Shown here: positions 7,696 through 16,273 of the stretch, piece after piece
Layout: each line of letters opens with the position of its first letter
Numbering within the stretch: position 1 is the stretch's first letter
From: SZUA-430 sp041477875
GTDB taxonomy: Bacteria > Pseudomonadota > Alphaproteobacteria > Micropepsales > Micropepsaceae
Length of the DNA stretch: 21,965 nt
Assembly: GCA_041477875.1 (NCBI GenBank)
Contig: JBGOVA010000049.1
Location: 1-21,965 of the forward strand
Reading direction: 5' to 3'
Position numbers and translations under genes: made by a program
The notes under the pieces: generated by a model
Told to the model about the DNA's origin: nothing
Seen by the model: the letters and a program-made list of their open reading frames with translations, nothing else
The model's database searches: none

Positions 7696-10149
7696 TCAAT
7701 AGAGGCCCCAGGCGCCGGTACCCTGCCCCGTTTGGGCGCTCGCCGCGGCATCGGGGTCGAGCTCCTCGCCGGTGCCCATGCCCGACGTGTCGCCGCGCGC
7801 GACGTAGCCGGAGCCGGGCTCGGTGCCGGCCTTGAAGGCTTCGAGGACGGCGCCGGTGCTGGACGGATACCCGGATTTCAAGTCCACGCGAACGAGCCGG
7901 ATGCCAGGCGGGATGCGGAAGGGGATCGGCGGCTGACCGCCAACAGCGTCAATCATAAAGTTGCGGAAGATCGGCGCCGCGTCGTGGCCGCCTGTTTCGC
8001 CACGCCCGAGCGAGGCCGGCTGATCGAAACCGATATAGATGCCGACCGTGAGATTCGGCGAAAAGCCCACGAACCATGCGTCCTTGTAGTCGTTCGTCGT
8101 GCCGGTCTTGCCGGCGAGCGGGACGCCCACGTCACGCGCGACCATGCCGGTGCCGCGCTCGATCACACCTTCGAGCATGTGCGTGATCTGGTAAGCCGTG
8201 CGCGGGTCCAGAATGTTGTCCGCGTCGCTGGCGATGAGGGGCTCGTCCTGACCGGCCCAGGTTTCCGAGTTGCAGCCCTCGCAGACGCGCTTGTCGTGAC
8301 GATAAATCGTCTTGCCGGTGCGGTCTTGAATGCGGTCGACGAGCGTCGGGATCACGCGCTTGCCGCCGTTGACAAAGGTCGAGTACGCGGTCGCCATGCG
8401 CACCACCGTGGATTCCGTCGAGCCCAGGGCATTCGCAAGCACCGGAAGCATCTTTTCCGAGGTGCCGAGCTTGCGGGCGTATTCGACGACCTTCTCCATG
8501 CCGATGTCGGCGGCGATGCGCACGGTCACCAAGTTGCGCGACTTCTCGAGACCCTGACGCAGGGTCGAGGGGCCGGCAAAGCTTTCGTCGTAGTTCTCCG
8601 GGCGCCACATCGGCAGACCGAAGCCCTGGGTCGCTACGAAGGGCGCGTCTAGGACGATGCTCGACGGCGTGTAGCCGGAGTCCAAAGCGGCCGCGTAGAC
8701 CACCGGCTTGAAGGACGACCCCGTTTGCCGCAGCGCCTGCCAGGCGCGGTCGAATTCGCTGCCGTAGAAGCTGAAGCCGCCGACCAGCGCGAGCACGCGG
8801 CCGGTGTGAGGATCCATGGCGATCAAGCCGCCGTTGACCTTCGGCACCTGCCGCAAACCGAACACCCCCTGGTCTGGATTCTCGGGGGTCTTCGGCAGTG
8901 CTTCGACGTAGACAACGTCGCCCGGGGTGACGACCTCCGACGGCTTTTTCGGTTCGGGACCCGTCCTCTCGTCGGCAATGAACTTCTTCGCCCATTTCAA
9001 TTCGGAGAGCGGGATGCGTCCTTCCGTTCCGTCGGCAAAGGCGATCTTCACCGCATCGGCGGTCCCGAATCCGGTCACGGCCGCCAGACGCCACTCGGTC
9101 ACATCGACGAGCGCCGGCATTTCGCCCAGCGTCTTCTTCCAATCCGTCGCGAGATCAACGCGCGTGACGGGGCCGCGCCAGCCATGGCGCTGGTCGTAGT
9201 CGATGAGGCCTTTGCGCAAGGATTTCACGCCGAAGCGTTGAAGCTTCGGGTCGAAAGTCGAGCGCACAGCCAAGCCGCCGTCGTAGAGCGCCTGGTCGCC
9301 GTAGTTCTGTTGTATCCAGCGGCGGATTTCCTCGGCAAAGAACTGCGCTTCGGGCGACTGGGCGCCGGCGGGCCGGAAATGAGGCACCAGCTCCTCGGCG
9401 ATCGCCTTCTGAGCGTCTTCGTCGCTGACGAACTGGTTTTCAGCCATGCGCTCGATCACCCAATTGCGGCGTTCGATGGCGCGGCGGTAGTTGCGCACGG
9501 GGTGATAGTTGCTGGGCGCTTTCGGCAAGCCCGCAAGATAGGCCGTTTCGGCAATGGTGAGTTGGTCGAGCGACTTGTCGAAGTAGTTGTAAGCGGCAGC
9601 GGCGACGCCGTACGAGCCCGATCCCAGGAAGATTTCGTTGAGATAAAGCTCAAGAATCTTGTCTTTCGTGTAGGCACTCTCCAAGCGGAAGGCGAGCATC
9701 CATTCCTTGATCTTGCGCTCGAGCGTCGCCTCGCTCGTCAGCAGGAAGTTCTTTGCCACTTGCTGGGTGATCGTGGAGGCGCCTTCGGGGCGCCGATTCG
9801 CGCCGGACGCGTAGTTCTGGAGGTTCGTCATGACGGCGCGCATCACGCCGTTGATGTCGACGCCGGGGTGCGAATAGAAATCCTTGTCTTCGGCCGAGAG
9901 GAACGCGTCGATCACGCGCCGCGGAATCGATTCGATCGGCACGAACAGGCGCCGCTCGCGCGCGTATTCGGCGATCAGTGCGCCGTCGTTCGCATAGACG
10001 CGCGTCGTGACCGGCGGCTGATAGTTCGCAAGCGAGCCGTAATCGGGAAGATCTTGGCTGAGCTTGTACAAATACAGCGCGACGCCCGCGAAAACCGAGA
10101 TGGTCAGAACCGCGATTCCGCCCAGCGTGTACGCAATAAATCGATACAT
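7696..10149 (-). CDS. mrcA: Class A penicillin-binding protein 1A (bifunctional transglycosylase/transpeptidase)
   Basis: This 817-residue enzyme builds peptidoglycan at the periplasmic face of the inner membrane. An N-terminal membrane segment (about residues 6-28) is followed by a GT51 transglycosylase domain: catalytic Glu87 in EDKDFYSHPG, GASTITQQ at 123-130 and NEIFLGSGSYG near 171-181. An OB-like insert is seen around residues 320-390 (LVDVTEWRLAAVTGF), typical of PBP1A. The transpeptidase domain has SxxK (Ser478, Lys481), SxN (Ser537, Asn539) and KTG (Lys681), so both activities should be intact. The C-terminal tail is acidic and Gly-rich. The length is normal for the family. It lies between amiC (125 bp upstream) and prfB (71 bp downstream) in the same direction, so cotranscription is plausible, with a possible own promoter near 10190. 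Confidence 0.96.
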   Translation of the reverse strand: MYRFIAYTLGGIAVLTISVFAGVALYLYKLSQDLPDYGSLANYQPPVTTRVYANDGALIAEYARERRLFVPIESIPRRVIDAFLSAEDKDFYSHPGVDINGVMRAVMTNLQNYASGANRRPEGASTITQQVAKNFLLTSEATLERKIKEWMLAFRLESAYTKDKILELYLNEIFLGSGSYGVAAAAYNYFDKSLDQLTIAETAYLAGLPKAPSNYHPVRNYRRAIERRNWVIERMAENQFVSDEDAQKAIAEELVPHFRPAGAQSPEAQFFAEEIRRWIQQNYGDQALYDGGLAVRSTFDPKLQRFGVKSLRKGLIDYDQRHGWRGPVTRVDLATDWKKTLGEMPALVDVTEWRLAAVTGFGTADAVKIAFADGTEGRIPLSELKWAKKFIADERTGPEPKKPSEVVTPGDVVYVEALPKTPENPDQGVFGLRQVPKVNGGLIAMDPHTGRVLALVGGFSFYGSEFDRAWQALRQTGSSFKPVVYAAALDSGYTPSSIVLDAPFVATQGFGLPMWRPENYDESFAGPSTLRQGLEKSRNLVTVRIAADIGMEKVVEYARKLGTSEKMLPVLANALGSTESTVVRMATAYSTFVNGGKRVIPTLVDRIQDRTGKTIYRHDKRVCEGCNSETWAGQDEPLIASDADNILDPRTAYQITHMLEGVIERGTGMVARDVGVPLAGKTGTTNDYKDAWFVGFSPNLTVGIYIGFDQPASLGRGETGGHDAAPIFRNFMIDAVGGQPPIPFRIPPGIRLVRVDLKSGYPSSTGAVLEAFKAGTEPGSGYVARGDTSGMGTGEELDPDAAASAQTGQGTGAWGLY

Positions 10150-10182
10150 GTCCGTGAATGACCCTGCGCTTAACCCGCGCCG

Positions 10183-10202
10183 GGGCGTGTTATATCACGC
10201 CC
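10183..10202. repeat. Inverted repeat with AT-rich centre upstream of mrcA
   Basis: GGGCGTG (10183-10189) and CACGCCC (10196-10202) are perfect arms around TTATAT. The site is 34-53 bp upstream of the mrcA start. On the minus strand the centre reads TATAAC, a fair -10 hexamer, but I find no good -35 at 16-18 nt. It may be an operator over a promoter, or an RNA hairpin after amiC; no T-run follows it. Confidence 0.4.
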
Positions 10203-10274
10203 GCGCGCTTCGCTACCGCAAAAAACCTGTTCGGCACTCACAATTGCCTGTCTTTTCGTACCATTTCCGCACAT

Positions 10275-11510
10275 TCAAGGTTCCATCTCGACCTTATGGT
10301 CAAGGCGGCTTTCCCTGAAATAACGATCGATGGCCCGGCTGATTGCGACCGCCATGCCGCGCCGCCAGCGGTTCGTGTTCATCGTCGACTCATCGAGTTG
10401 GTTCGAAACATAACCGACCTCGATCAAAACCGAAGGCACGTCGGGCGCCTTCAATACGCGGAAGCCGGCGAATTTGTGGCTCTTCTGGGTGATGTCGCCT
10501 GCCTGCTGCAACTCTGGCACGAGGACTTGTGCGAACTTCACGGCACTGTTCTTGGTTTCGCGCTGCGCCAGGTCGATCAAGATGCTGGTCACCACGTCGG
10601 ATTCGTTCGTCAAATCCACGCCTGCGATGATGTCGGATTGGTTTTCCGATCGTGCAAGCGCCTCCGCCTCTTTGTCCGAGGCTTTTTCGGAAAGAGTGTA
10701 AACGGAAGCGCCGCGCACGAAGGAATCCGGCGCCGAATCGGCGTGAAGGGAGACAAACAAATCCGCCTTCGAACGCCGCCCGACGGCGACGCGCGCCTTC
10801 AGCGAAAGGAAGATGTCGGTGTCGCGCGTCATGACGACCGTATACCTGCCCGTGCGCTCCAACGCATCGCGAAGAGCCTTGCCGAGCGGCAGAACCAGGT
10901 CCTTCTCGTAAGTGCCGTCCATGCCGGTGGCGCCGGGGTCGACCCCCCCGTGGCCGGGGTCGATGACGATCACCCTCTTGGCGTTGGCGGACCTGTTGAG
11001 CAGATCCTCGATCGAGGTGTCCTCGGCCACGGGCGGGGCCTCCTCGTCTTTGGGCCAACCAGCGGTTGTGAGATACTTCGTCCGGTCCGTCGGCGTGAGG
11101 TCCAGCACCAGCCGGTAGCGACTTTCGCCTTCCGGCGGCAAGAGGAACTTGTTTGCGATGGTGGCGGGCGCGCTTAGGTCGATCACCATGCGCGAGCGGC
11201 CTGGCCGATAGAGCCCAAAACGGAAGCCCTTGATGAGCCCGCCAGTTCCTTGCGTCGCGGCAGGATCCAACCGCCAGGCCACCTCCGGAAAGTCGATGAC
11301 GATGCGATAGGGGTCGGCGAGCGTAAAAACCTCGAAGTCCACTTTGTCAGAAACGTTGAGGACAAAGCGCGTGTGGTCCGCATGCTTGCCGATGCGCGCA
11401 TCGCTGACCAAGACTTGCGGCGCGGTTTGAGCGGCGCTCAGACCATGTGGACCGCCGGCGGCAAGCCACAAGGTCAGGCCGAGAATGAGGCTCTGGCAAA
11501 TCAGACGCAT
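10275..11510 (-). CDS. amiC: Periplasmic N-acetylmuramoyl-L-alanine amidase (AMIN + Amidase_3)
   Basis: This 411-residue protein opens with a signal peptide (MRLICQSLILGLTLWLAAGG, cleavage likely near residues 28-30). An AMIN domain follows at about 33-135, which normally targets the septum or wall. A zinc-dependent Amidase_3 domain spans about 180-400: His187 (DPGHGG), Glu202 (GTYEKD), His256 (SLHAD) and catalytic Glu364 (LIEVGYVSN) are all present. It cleaves the amide bond between muramic acid and the stem peptide, mainly to separate daughter cells. The open frame extends to 11897, but the upstream residues are basic and low in family character, while 11510 puts a clean signal peptide at the N-terminus. 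The gene is divergent from rne and leads the amiC-mrcA-prfB series. Confidence 0.92.
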   Translation of the reverse strand: MRLICQSLILGLTLWLAAGGPHGLSAAQTAPQVLVSDARIGKHADHTRFVLNVSDKVDFEVFTLADPYRIVIDFPEVAWRLDPAATQGTGGLIKGFRFGLYRPGRSRMVIDLSAPATIANKFLLPPEGESRYRLVLDLTPTDRTKYLTTAGWPKDEEAPPVAEDTSIEDLLNRSANAKRVIVIDPGHGGVDPGATGMDGTYEKDLVLPLGKALRDALERTGRYTVVMTRDTDIFLSLKARVAVGRRSKADLFVSLHADSAPDSFVRGASVYTLSEKASDKEAEALARSENQSDIIAGVDLTNESDVVTSILIDLAQRETKNSAVKFAQVLVPELQQAGDITQKSHKFAGFRVLKAPDVPSVLIEVGYVSNQLDESTMNTNRWRRGMAVAISRAIDRYFRESRLDHKVEMEP

Positions 11511-11590
11511 GACGCTTGCTACATACTTCCCATCAAGAACCCTGGCTCCGCAGCTCCCACCGCGAGGCCTCCCATCGTCGCTCAAGCGGA

Positions 11591-11657
11591 TTGACGAGGC
11601 GTTAGCCAAGATTCGTGTACCATATGCCTGTTCGAAGAGGCGTTGGCCAAGAGTCGT
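11591..11657. repeat. Imperfect 26-nt direct repeat, 41-bp period, upstream of rne
   Basis: Copy one is 11591-11616 and copy two 11632-11657; 22 of 26 positions agree. The core GAGGCGTT-R-GCCAAGA-K-TCGT has only two differences over 21 nt. The second copy contains the perfect palindrome TTGGCCAA and the first the near match TTAGCCAA. The 41-bp period is close to four helical turns, which would put both copies on one DNA face. Confidence 0.6.
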
Positions 11658-11832
11658 CACAAAAGCCCGGAATTCCGTTGGGTTTCTGCGGTTGCGATGC
11701 GATGGCAAGAGGTCTACAAGAACCGAACGGTCCTGGATCAGCCTCGAATCGCGATGGCCGAGTAAGGGTCGAAATCGGCGTTTCGCTGCCGCCCGTGCCT
11801 CGGCACCCCCAAAGGGTCGCGAAATGCCACAT

Positions 11833-11862
11833 CGCCGTCTGCCTGAAGGCCGGACGACGGCG
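11833..11862 (+). other. Strong stem-loop in the rne leader
   Basis: CGCCGTC (11833-11839) pairs perfectly with GACGGCG (11856-11862). Inside, GCC-tgaa-GGC (11841-11850) forms a second small stem. The bases after the stem on the + strand contain TTTT at 11874-11877, too distant for a normal intrinsic terminator. It lies about 200 nt before the rne start codon. Confidence 0.45.
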
Positions 11863-12064
11863 GAGGGGCGCAATTTTCCCATGATGTTTTTCGCCACAAC
11901 GCAACCGGCTCGAGGGCGGACCTATGGTCCAGGCCCAGAAAGCTCCGGCTCGGCGTTTGGCGTGTCTCTAACTTCCAACACACAGGATGTCAGCGTGCGC
12001 GGTCTGCGAGGCTTTGGCCCGCAGTCGTACAAACCGAAGCGCGCGGGTCCCGGAGATTTTTTTG

Positions 12065-14878
12065 ATGTCGAAGAGAATGCTGGTGGACGCGAGCCACCCG
12101 GAAGAAACACGCGTCGTCGTACTTGATGGAAACAGAGTAGAGGAATTCGATTACGAGTCGGCGTCGCGCCGGCCGCTCAAAGGCAACATCTACCTTGCCA
12201 AGGTCACGCGAGTCGAACCCTCGCTGCAGGCCTGCTTTGTCGAATACGGCGGCAATCGCCACGGATTCTTGGCGTTTTCGGAAATCCATCCCGACTACTA
12301 TCAAATCCCGACCGCCGACCGGCAGGCGCTGATCGAAGCGAGCCGCGCGGCGCAGCGGCGCGAAGACTTGGATGATGAGCCGGCCGGCGATATTGAGGGT
12401 CCGGCTGCAGCCGCGACAGCGATCGAGGCCGCGCCCTCCGTTTCGTCGCAAAGCGACGTCACGGCATCGCCTTCCGAGCCGGCGATGCGCGGCAACGGCC
12501 ACGACGAGGACGGCGGCGACATCGTCGAAGTCGTCACCACAAGCGAAGACGACGTTTGGGTTCACGATCCGGAGACGGATGAAGACGCGCCGCCGGCGGG
12601 ATCAAAGGACTCCTCTCAGACCGGCGTGAACGAGGCGGCGTTTTCAAGCGAGCAGCCGTATAACTCCGACGATCTTGAAGCGCACGAAGCTCACGCGCAC
12701 GAAGTCACCCCGATCGAGGCGGCCGAAGCCGCCGAGGCCGTGGCCGGCGAGAGTGCTTCGGTCGAAGCGCCGGGCGGCGACGACGCGATGGAAGAGCTGC
12801 CGCGGCGCGACTATCGCTCGATGCGGCGCTACAAGATCCAAGAAGTCATCAAGCGGCGCCAGGTTCTCCTCGTTCAAGTCGTCAAGGAAGAGCGCGGCAA
12901 CAAAGGCGCGGCGCTGACGACCTACCTGTCGCTTGCCGGCCGTTATTGCGTGCTGATGCCCAACACGGATCGCGGCGGCGGCATTTCACGCAAGATTTCC
13001 AACATGGCCGACCGGCGCAAGCTGAAGGAAGTCGCCGTCGAATTGGAAGTGCCGGAAGGGATGGGCGTCATCATCCGCACAGCCGGCGCCAACCGCACGA
13101 AGCAAGAGATCAAGCGCGACTTCGAGTATCTGCTGCGCCAATGGGACGCCGTGCGCGACCTGACGCTGCGGTCGAGCGCGCCGACGCTCGTCTACGAGGA
13201 AGGGAATCTGATCAAGCGGACGATACGCGATCTCTATTCCAAGGACGTCGACGACATCCTCGTCGAAGGCGAGAGCGGATACAGCGAAGCGCACAGCTTC
13301 ATGACGATGCTGATGCCGAGCCACGCGGACGCGGTGAAGCCTTATCGCGATCACATCCCGCTGTTTCAGAAATTCGGCGTCGAAGCGGCGCTCGACGGCA
13401 TGTTCAACCCGATCGTGCGCCTGCGCTCGGGCGGCTACATCGTCATCAACCAGACCGAAGCACTTGTCGCGATCGACGTGAACTCCGGCAAGTCGACGCG
13501 CGAGCACCATATCGAAGATACGGCGCTCAAGACGAATTTGGAGGCGTCCGAGGAAATCTCGCGCCAATTGCGCTTGCGCGACTTGGCGGGCCTCGTCGTC
13601 ATCGATTTCATCGACATGGAGGAGCACCGCAACAATCGCTCGGTCGAAAAACGGCTGAAGGATTGCTTGCGGCACGATCGCGCGCGCATTCAACTCGGGC
13701 GGATCAGTCCGTTCGGCTTGCTCGAAATGTCGCGCCAGCGGCTGCGCGCGGGCATGGTCGAGGGCGCCACGATCCCCTGCCCTCACTGCGAAGGCCGCGG
13801 CGTCATTCGTTCGGTCGGATCGATGGCGTTGCGCGTGGTGCGCGCCGTCGAAGAGTATTGCCAGCGCGAGAAGCTTCTTGCGATCACGTTGCGCGTGCCG
13901 CCGGAGATCGCGCTCTACATCCTCAATCACAAGCGCGCGCAGCTGAACTCGATCGAGGACCGGCACGGCGTCTACATCTATATCGAATCGAAACCGTCGC
14001 TTGCCGCCTCCGCCTATGAGATCGAGCGCGGCGCGGCCGTGCCCTTCGAGCCGCGCAAGGCGGTTCAGACCGCGGTCACCGTCGAAAGCGAACTCGAAGC
14101 CAACGACGACGTCCAGGAAGACGACGAAGATGAAGCCGGCGTTACGGAGGTTTCGGAAACCGGGGAGCGGGCTGGCGACGACAGAAGCCCGCCGCAGGCG
14201 CAGCGCGCCGACGATCAAGACCCGCGCAAACGCAAGCGTCGCCGTCGTCGTGGCAGAGACCGCGATCGCGGCTTCGGCCAAGGTCAGGCGCCTGGAACCG
14301 GTCCGCAGCCCGAGGCGCCGCTCCACGAGGAAGCGCCTGAAATGCACGCCGGTGAGGCTGACGATGCGGGCGATGGCGAGGCTGATGGGCCCGCTGAGGT
14401 CGAAGGCGGCCAGTACCCGGGAGGCGCACCGAACTCATTTGCGGAGGGCAGTGAAGGCCAACGCCGCAGGCGCAGGCGCGGACGCCGCGGCCGTCGCGGG
14501 CGCCGGCCCGGCGAGGACGGCTTCGAGCCGCAACAAGGACCTTCGTCTTCACCCATTGGGCGTCTACCGACGCCGGCGGAAGCGCTCGACGCGCCGGATT
14601 GGCCCTCGACCGGCGGCTACGACACCCAACCAGGCCAACGGCCGCCTGTTGCACGCGAATTCGAGGCGCCGCGTCGCTCTTCGCCGGCGCAGACGCGTGG
14701 AGCGGAAACCGAGACACTTCCACCTGAGGCGAGGCCCGAGCCCAAGTCGGAACGGCCGAGCATTGCTTCGTTCTTCGGCTTCGGCGCGAAGCCCGATGAG
14801 AATGGCGGCGGCGGTGATGGCAATGAGCCGAAGCCAGAGCGCAAGGGTGGCTGGTGGCAAAAAAAGACCGGCGCTTAG
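12065..14878 (+). CDS. rne: Ribonuclease E (endoribonuclease, degradosome scaffold)
   Basis: This 937-residue enzyme cuts single-stranded A/U-rich RNA, matures rRNA and tRNA, and nucleates the RNA degradosome. The S1 domain begins near residue 35 (GNIYLAKVTRVEPSLQACFVEY), is interrupted by an acidic, low-complexity insert of roughly 150 residues (about 95-250), and resumes at YKIQEVIKRRQ. The metal-binding aspartates are Asp471 (AIDVNSGKS) and Asp514 (VIDFIDM), 43 apart as in E. coli. The Zn-link cysteines are Cys572 and Cys575 (CPHCEGRG). The C-terminal half is disordered with Arg-rich RNA-binding blocks at about 722-737 and 800-818, ending in GWWQKK. The frame is open from 11987, but ATG 12065 (MSKRMLVDASHPEETR) fits the family and has GGAG 9 nt upstream. 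RNase G is excluded by the long tail. Confidence 0.96.
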   Translation: MSKRMLVDASHPEETRVVVLDGNRVEEFDYESASRRPLKGNIYLAKVTRVEPSLQACFVEYGGNRHGFLAFSEIHPDYYQIPTADRQALIEASRAAQRREDLDDEPAGDIEGPAAAATAIEAAPSVSSQSDVTASPSEPAMRGNGHDEDGGDIVEVVTTSEDDVWVHDPETDEDAPPAGSKDSSQTGVNEAAFSSEQPYNSDDLEAHEAHAHEVTPIEAAEAAEAVAGESASVEAPGGDDAMEELPRRDYRSMRRYKIQEVIKRRQVLLVQVVKEERGNKGAALTTYLSLAGRYCVLMPNTDRGGGISRKISNMADRRKLKEVAVELEVPEGMGVIIRTAGANRTKQEIKRDFEYLLRQWDAVRDLTLRSSAPTLVYEEGNLIKRTIRDLYSKDVDDILVEGESGYSEAHSFMTMLMPSHADAVKPYRDHIPLFQKFGVEAALDGMFNPIVRLRSGGYIVINQTEALVAIDVNSGKSTREHHIEDTALKTNLEASEEISRQLRLRDLAGLVVIDFIDMEEHRNNRSVEKRLKDCLRHDRARIQLGRISPFGLLEMSRQRLRAGMVEGATIPCPHCEGRGVIRSVGSMALRVVRAVEEYCQREKLLAITLRVPPEIALYILNHKRAQLNSIEDRHGVYIYIESKPSLAASAYEIERGAAVPFEPRKAVQTAVTVESELEANDDVQEDDEDEAGVTEVSETGERAGDDRSPPQAQRADDQDPRKRKRRRRRGRDRDRGFGQGQAPGTGPQPEAPLHEEAPEMHAGEADDAGDGEADGPAEVEGGQYPGGAPNSFAEGSEGQRRRRRRGRRGRRGRRPGEDGFEPQQGPSSSPIGRLPTPAEALDAPDWPSTGGYDTQPGQRPPVAREFEAPRRSSPAQTRGAETETLPPEARPEPKSERPSIASFFGFGAKPDENGGGGDGNEPKPERKGGWWQKKTGA

Positions 14879-16029
14879 TTTCGCCAGAGTCCTCGGCACC
14901 ATTGGGTGAGTGCGTCGGCCGCGCGATCGACTTCGCTTTGCGCGCCCGCGTATGAGAAGCGCACCCAGCGGTTTCCGTCCGTCGGATCGAAGTCGAGGCC
15001 GGGCGTCGCCGCGACACCGGTCTCGTCGAGCAGCTTTTTCGTGAACGCATTTGCGTCTAGGCCGAACGGCGAAATGTCCGCGTAGAGATAGAACGCGCCG
15101 TCGGCCGGCGCGATGGTGGCGAACCTGGATTCACTCAGCGCGGCGAGAAGACGAGAACGGCTGGCCGCATAGTTGCGGACGTGGCCGTCGAGTTCGTCGG
15201 TCGCATCGAGAGCAGCGAGTGCGGCGATCTGAGAGATCGTCGGCGGCGAGATATAGAGATTTTGCGCCAGGCGTTCGATCGGCCGCACGAGGGCTTCGGG
15301 CACCACCATCCAACCGATGCGCCAACCGGTCATCGAGAAATACTTCGAGAAGCTGTTGATCACGACGACATCGGATGAAAATGCGAGCGCCGTCTGCGCG
15401 CGGGCGCCGTAGGTGATGCCGTGATAGATCTCGTCGGATATAAGCCAGAGCTTGCGCTTGGCGCAGACGCCGACGATCTCCTCAAGTTCGTGGGCGCCGA
15501 TGACCGTACCGCTCGGGTTCGCGGGGCTCGCGATCAGGGCGCCGTCGATGCCATCGGCGGCGGCCAGAGCGGCGGCGCTCAAACGAAACTGCGCCTTCTC
15601 GCGGCAATCGATGAAATGCGGGCGGACGCCGGTCGAGATTGCGATGTTTCGATACGCCGGATAGCCGGGTACCGCCATCGCGAGGGACTGGCCCTGGTCG
15701 AAGAGCGCGATGAAGGCGAGCAGAAAGCCCGCCGAGGATCCGGTGGTGATCAGAATTCGCTCGGGCGCCACGTCGACCCTATATGTGTCGCGATAAAACT
15801 GTGCGAGCCGGCTTCGCAGCGCCGGGCGACCCAATGCCTCGGTGTAGCCCAGAACGTCAGAACTCAGCGCTTGCGCGACGGCATCCAGCGCACGTTTGGG
15901 CGCGCGGGTGCCGGGCTGACCCGCCTCGAGGTGAAAAACGGTGCGGCCCGACCTTGCCAGCGTGTTGGCGCGGTCCAGGACGTCCATGGCCAGGAACGGG
16001 TCGACTTGGCTGCGCTGCGAGAGATTCAC
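14875..16029 (-). CDS. PLP-dependent class I/II aminotransferase
   Basis: This 384-residue fold-type I enzyme transfers amino groups between amino acids and 2-oxo acids in the cytoplasm. Lys229 in SFSKYFSMTGWRIGW is the Schiff-base lysine. SPANPSGT supplies the Asn that contacts the cofactor ring, SDEIYHGITYG the Asp and Tyr, and RFSYAG the Arg that binds substrate carboxylate. The N-terminal VDPFLAMDVLDRAN and MEVGQP-like EAGQPGT are typical of the AspC/aromatic-type group, but substrate cannot be read from sequence. The start is GTG at 16029, with no strong Shine-Dalgarno; no earlier start is visible. Its TAA shares bases with the TAG of rne (14875-14878), a convergent 4-bp overlap with no room for a terminator. 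Divergent from the M48 gene by 244 bp. Confidence 0.88.
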   Translation of the reverse strand: MNLSQRSQVDPFLAMDVLDRANTLARSGRTVFHLEAGQPGTRAPKRALDAVAQALSSDVLGYTEALGRPALRSRLAQFYRDTYRVDVAPERILITTGSSAGFLLAFIALFDQGQSLAMAVPGYPAYRNIAISTGVRPHFIDCREKAQFRLSAAALAAADGIDGALIASPANPSGTVIGAHELEEIVGVCAKRKLWLISDEIYHGITYGARAQTALAFSSDVVVINSFSKYFSMTGWRIGWMVVPEALVRPIERLAQNLYISPPTISQIAALAALDATDELDGHVRNYAASRSRLLAALSESRFATIAPADGAFYLYADISPFGLDANAFTKKLLDETGVAATPGLDFDPTDGNRWVRFSYAGAQSEVDRAADALTQWCRGLWRN

Positions 16030-16273
16030 GGTTTGAATCTGCCTTAATTCGGTTGGAACCGCGAGCCAGACTGACGCATGAGTCGAGACGAAATCGCCGC
16101 AATTCCGCTCCGCCCGGGCCCGATTGTTACGGTGAAGTTACAAGCCCTGCATTGACGGGAAAAAGCCACATCCGTACCGTTGCATCAGTGGGGACGAAGG
16201 GGCAAGTGGCCGACCCTGTGGGCGCGATCGCGCGCGGACCCGGCCAGTGCCGTCTAGTTGGAGAACGAAAGTC

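Larger units (their letters stand above)
11511..12064 (+). promoter_or_regulatory. 554-bp divergent spacer amiC/rne, probable rne promoter and long 5' leader
   Basis: No convincing gene lies here; the short open frames show no recognisable product. The stretch holds a 26-nt imperfect direct repeat (11591-11657), a weak TGCCG/CGGCA hairpin (11787-11805) and a strong hairpin (11833-11862). GGAG at 12052-12055 is the Shine-Dalgarno of rne, 9 nt before its ATG. The E. coli rne mRNA has a leader of several hundred bases through which RNase E limits its own synthesis; a similar role here is an inference. A clear sigma-70 pair is not visible: TTGACG at 11591 has no good -10 partner. Confidence 0.4.

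Noticed and set aside
8725..10161. Long + strand frame of 478 codons opposite mrcA
   Set aside because: Antisense of a gene with all PBP1A motifs; no recognisable family in its own translation.
11615..11884. Possible 89-residue gene in the rne leader
   Set aside because: No domain or signal peptide and biased composition; the region is better explained as a leader with repeats and a hairpin.
16152..16180. Promoter TTGACG plus TACCGT upstream of the M48 gene
   Set aside because: The -35 is good, but the -10 matches only three of six positions at 17-nt spacing, so I did not annotate it.
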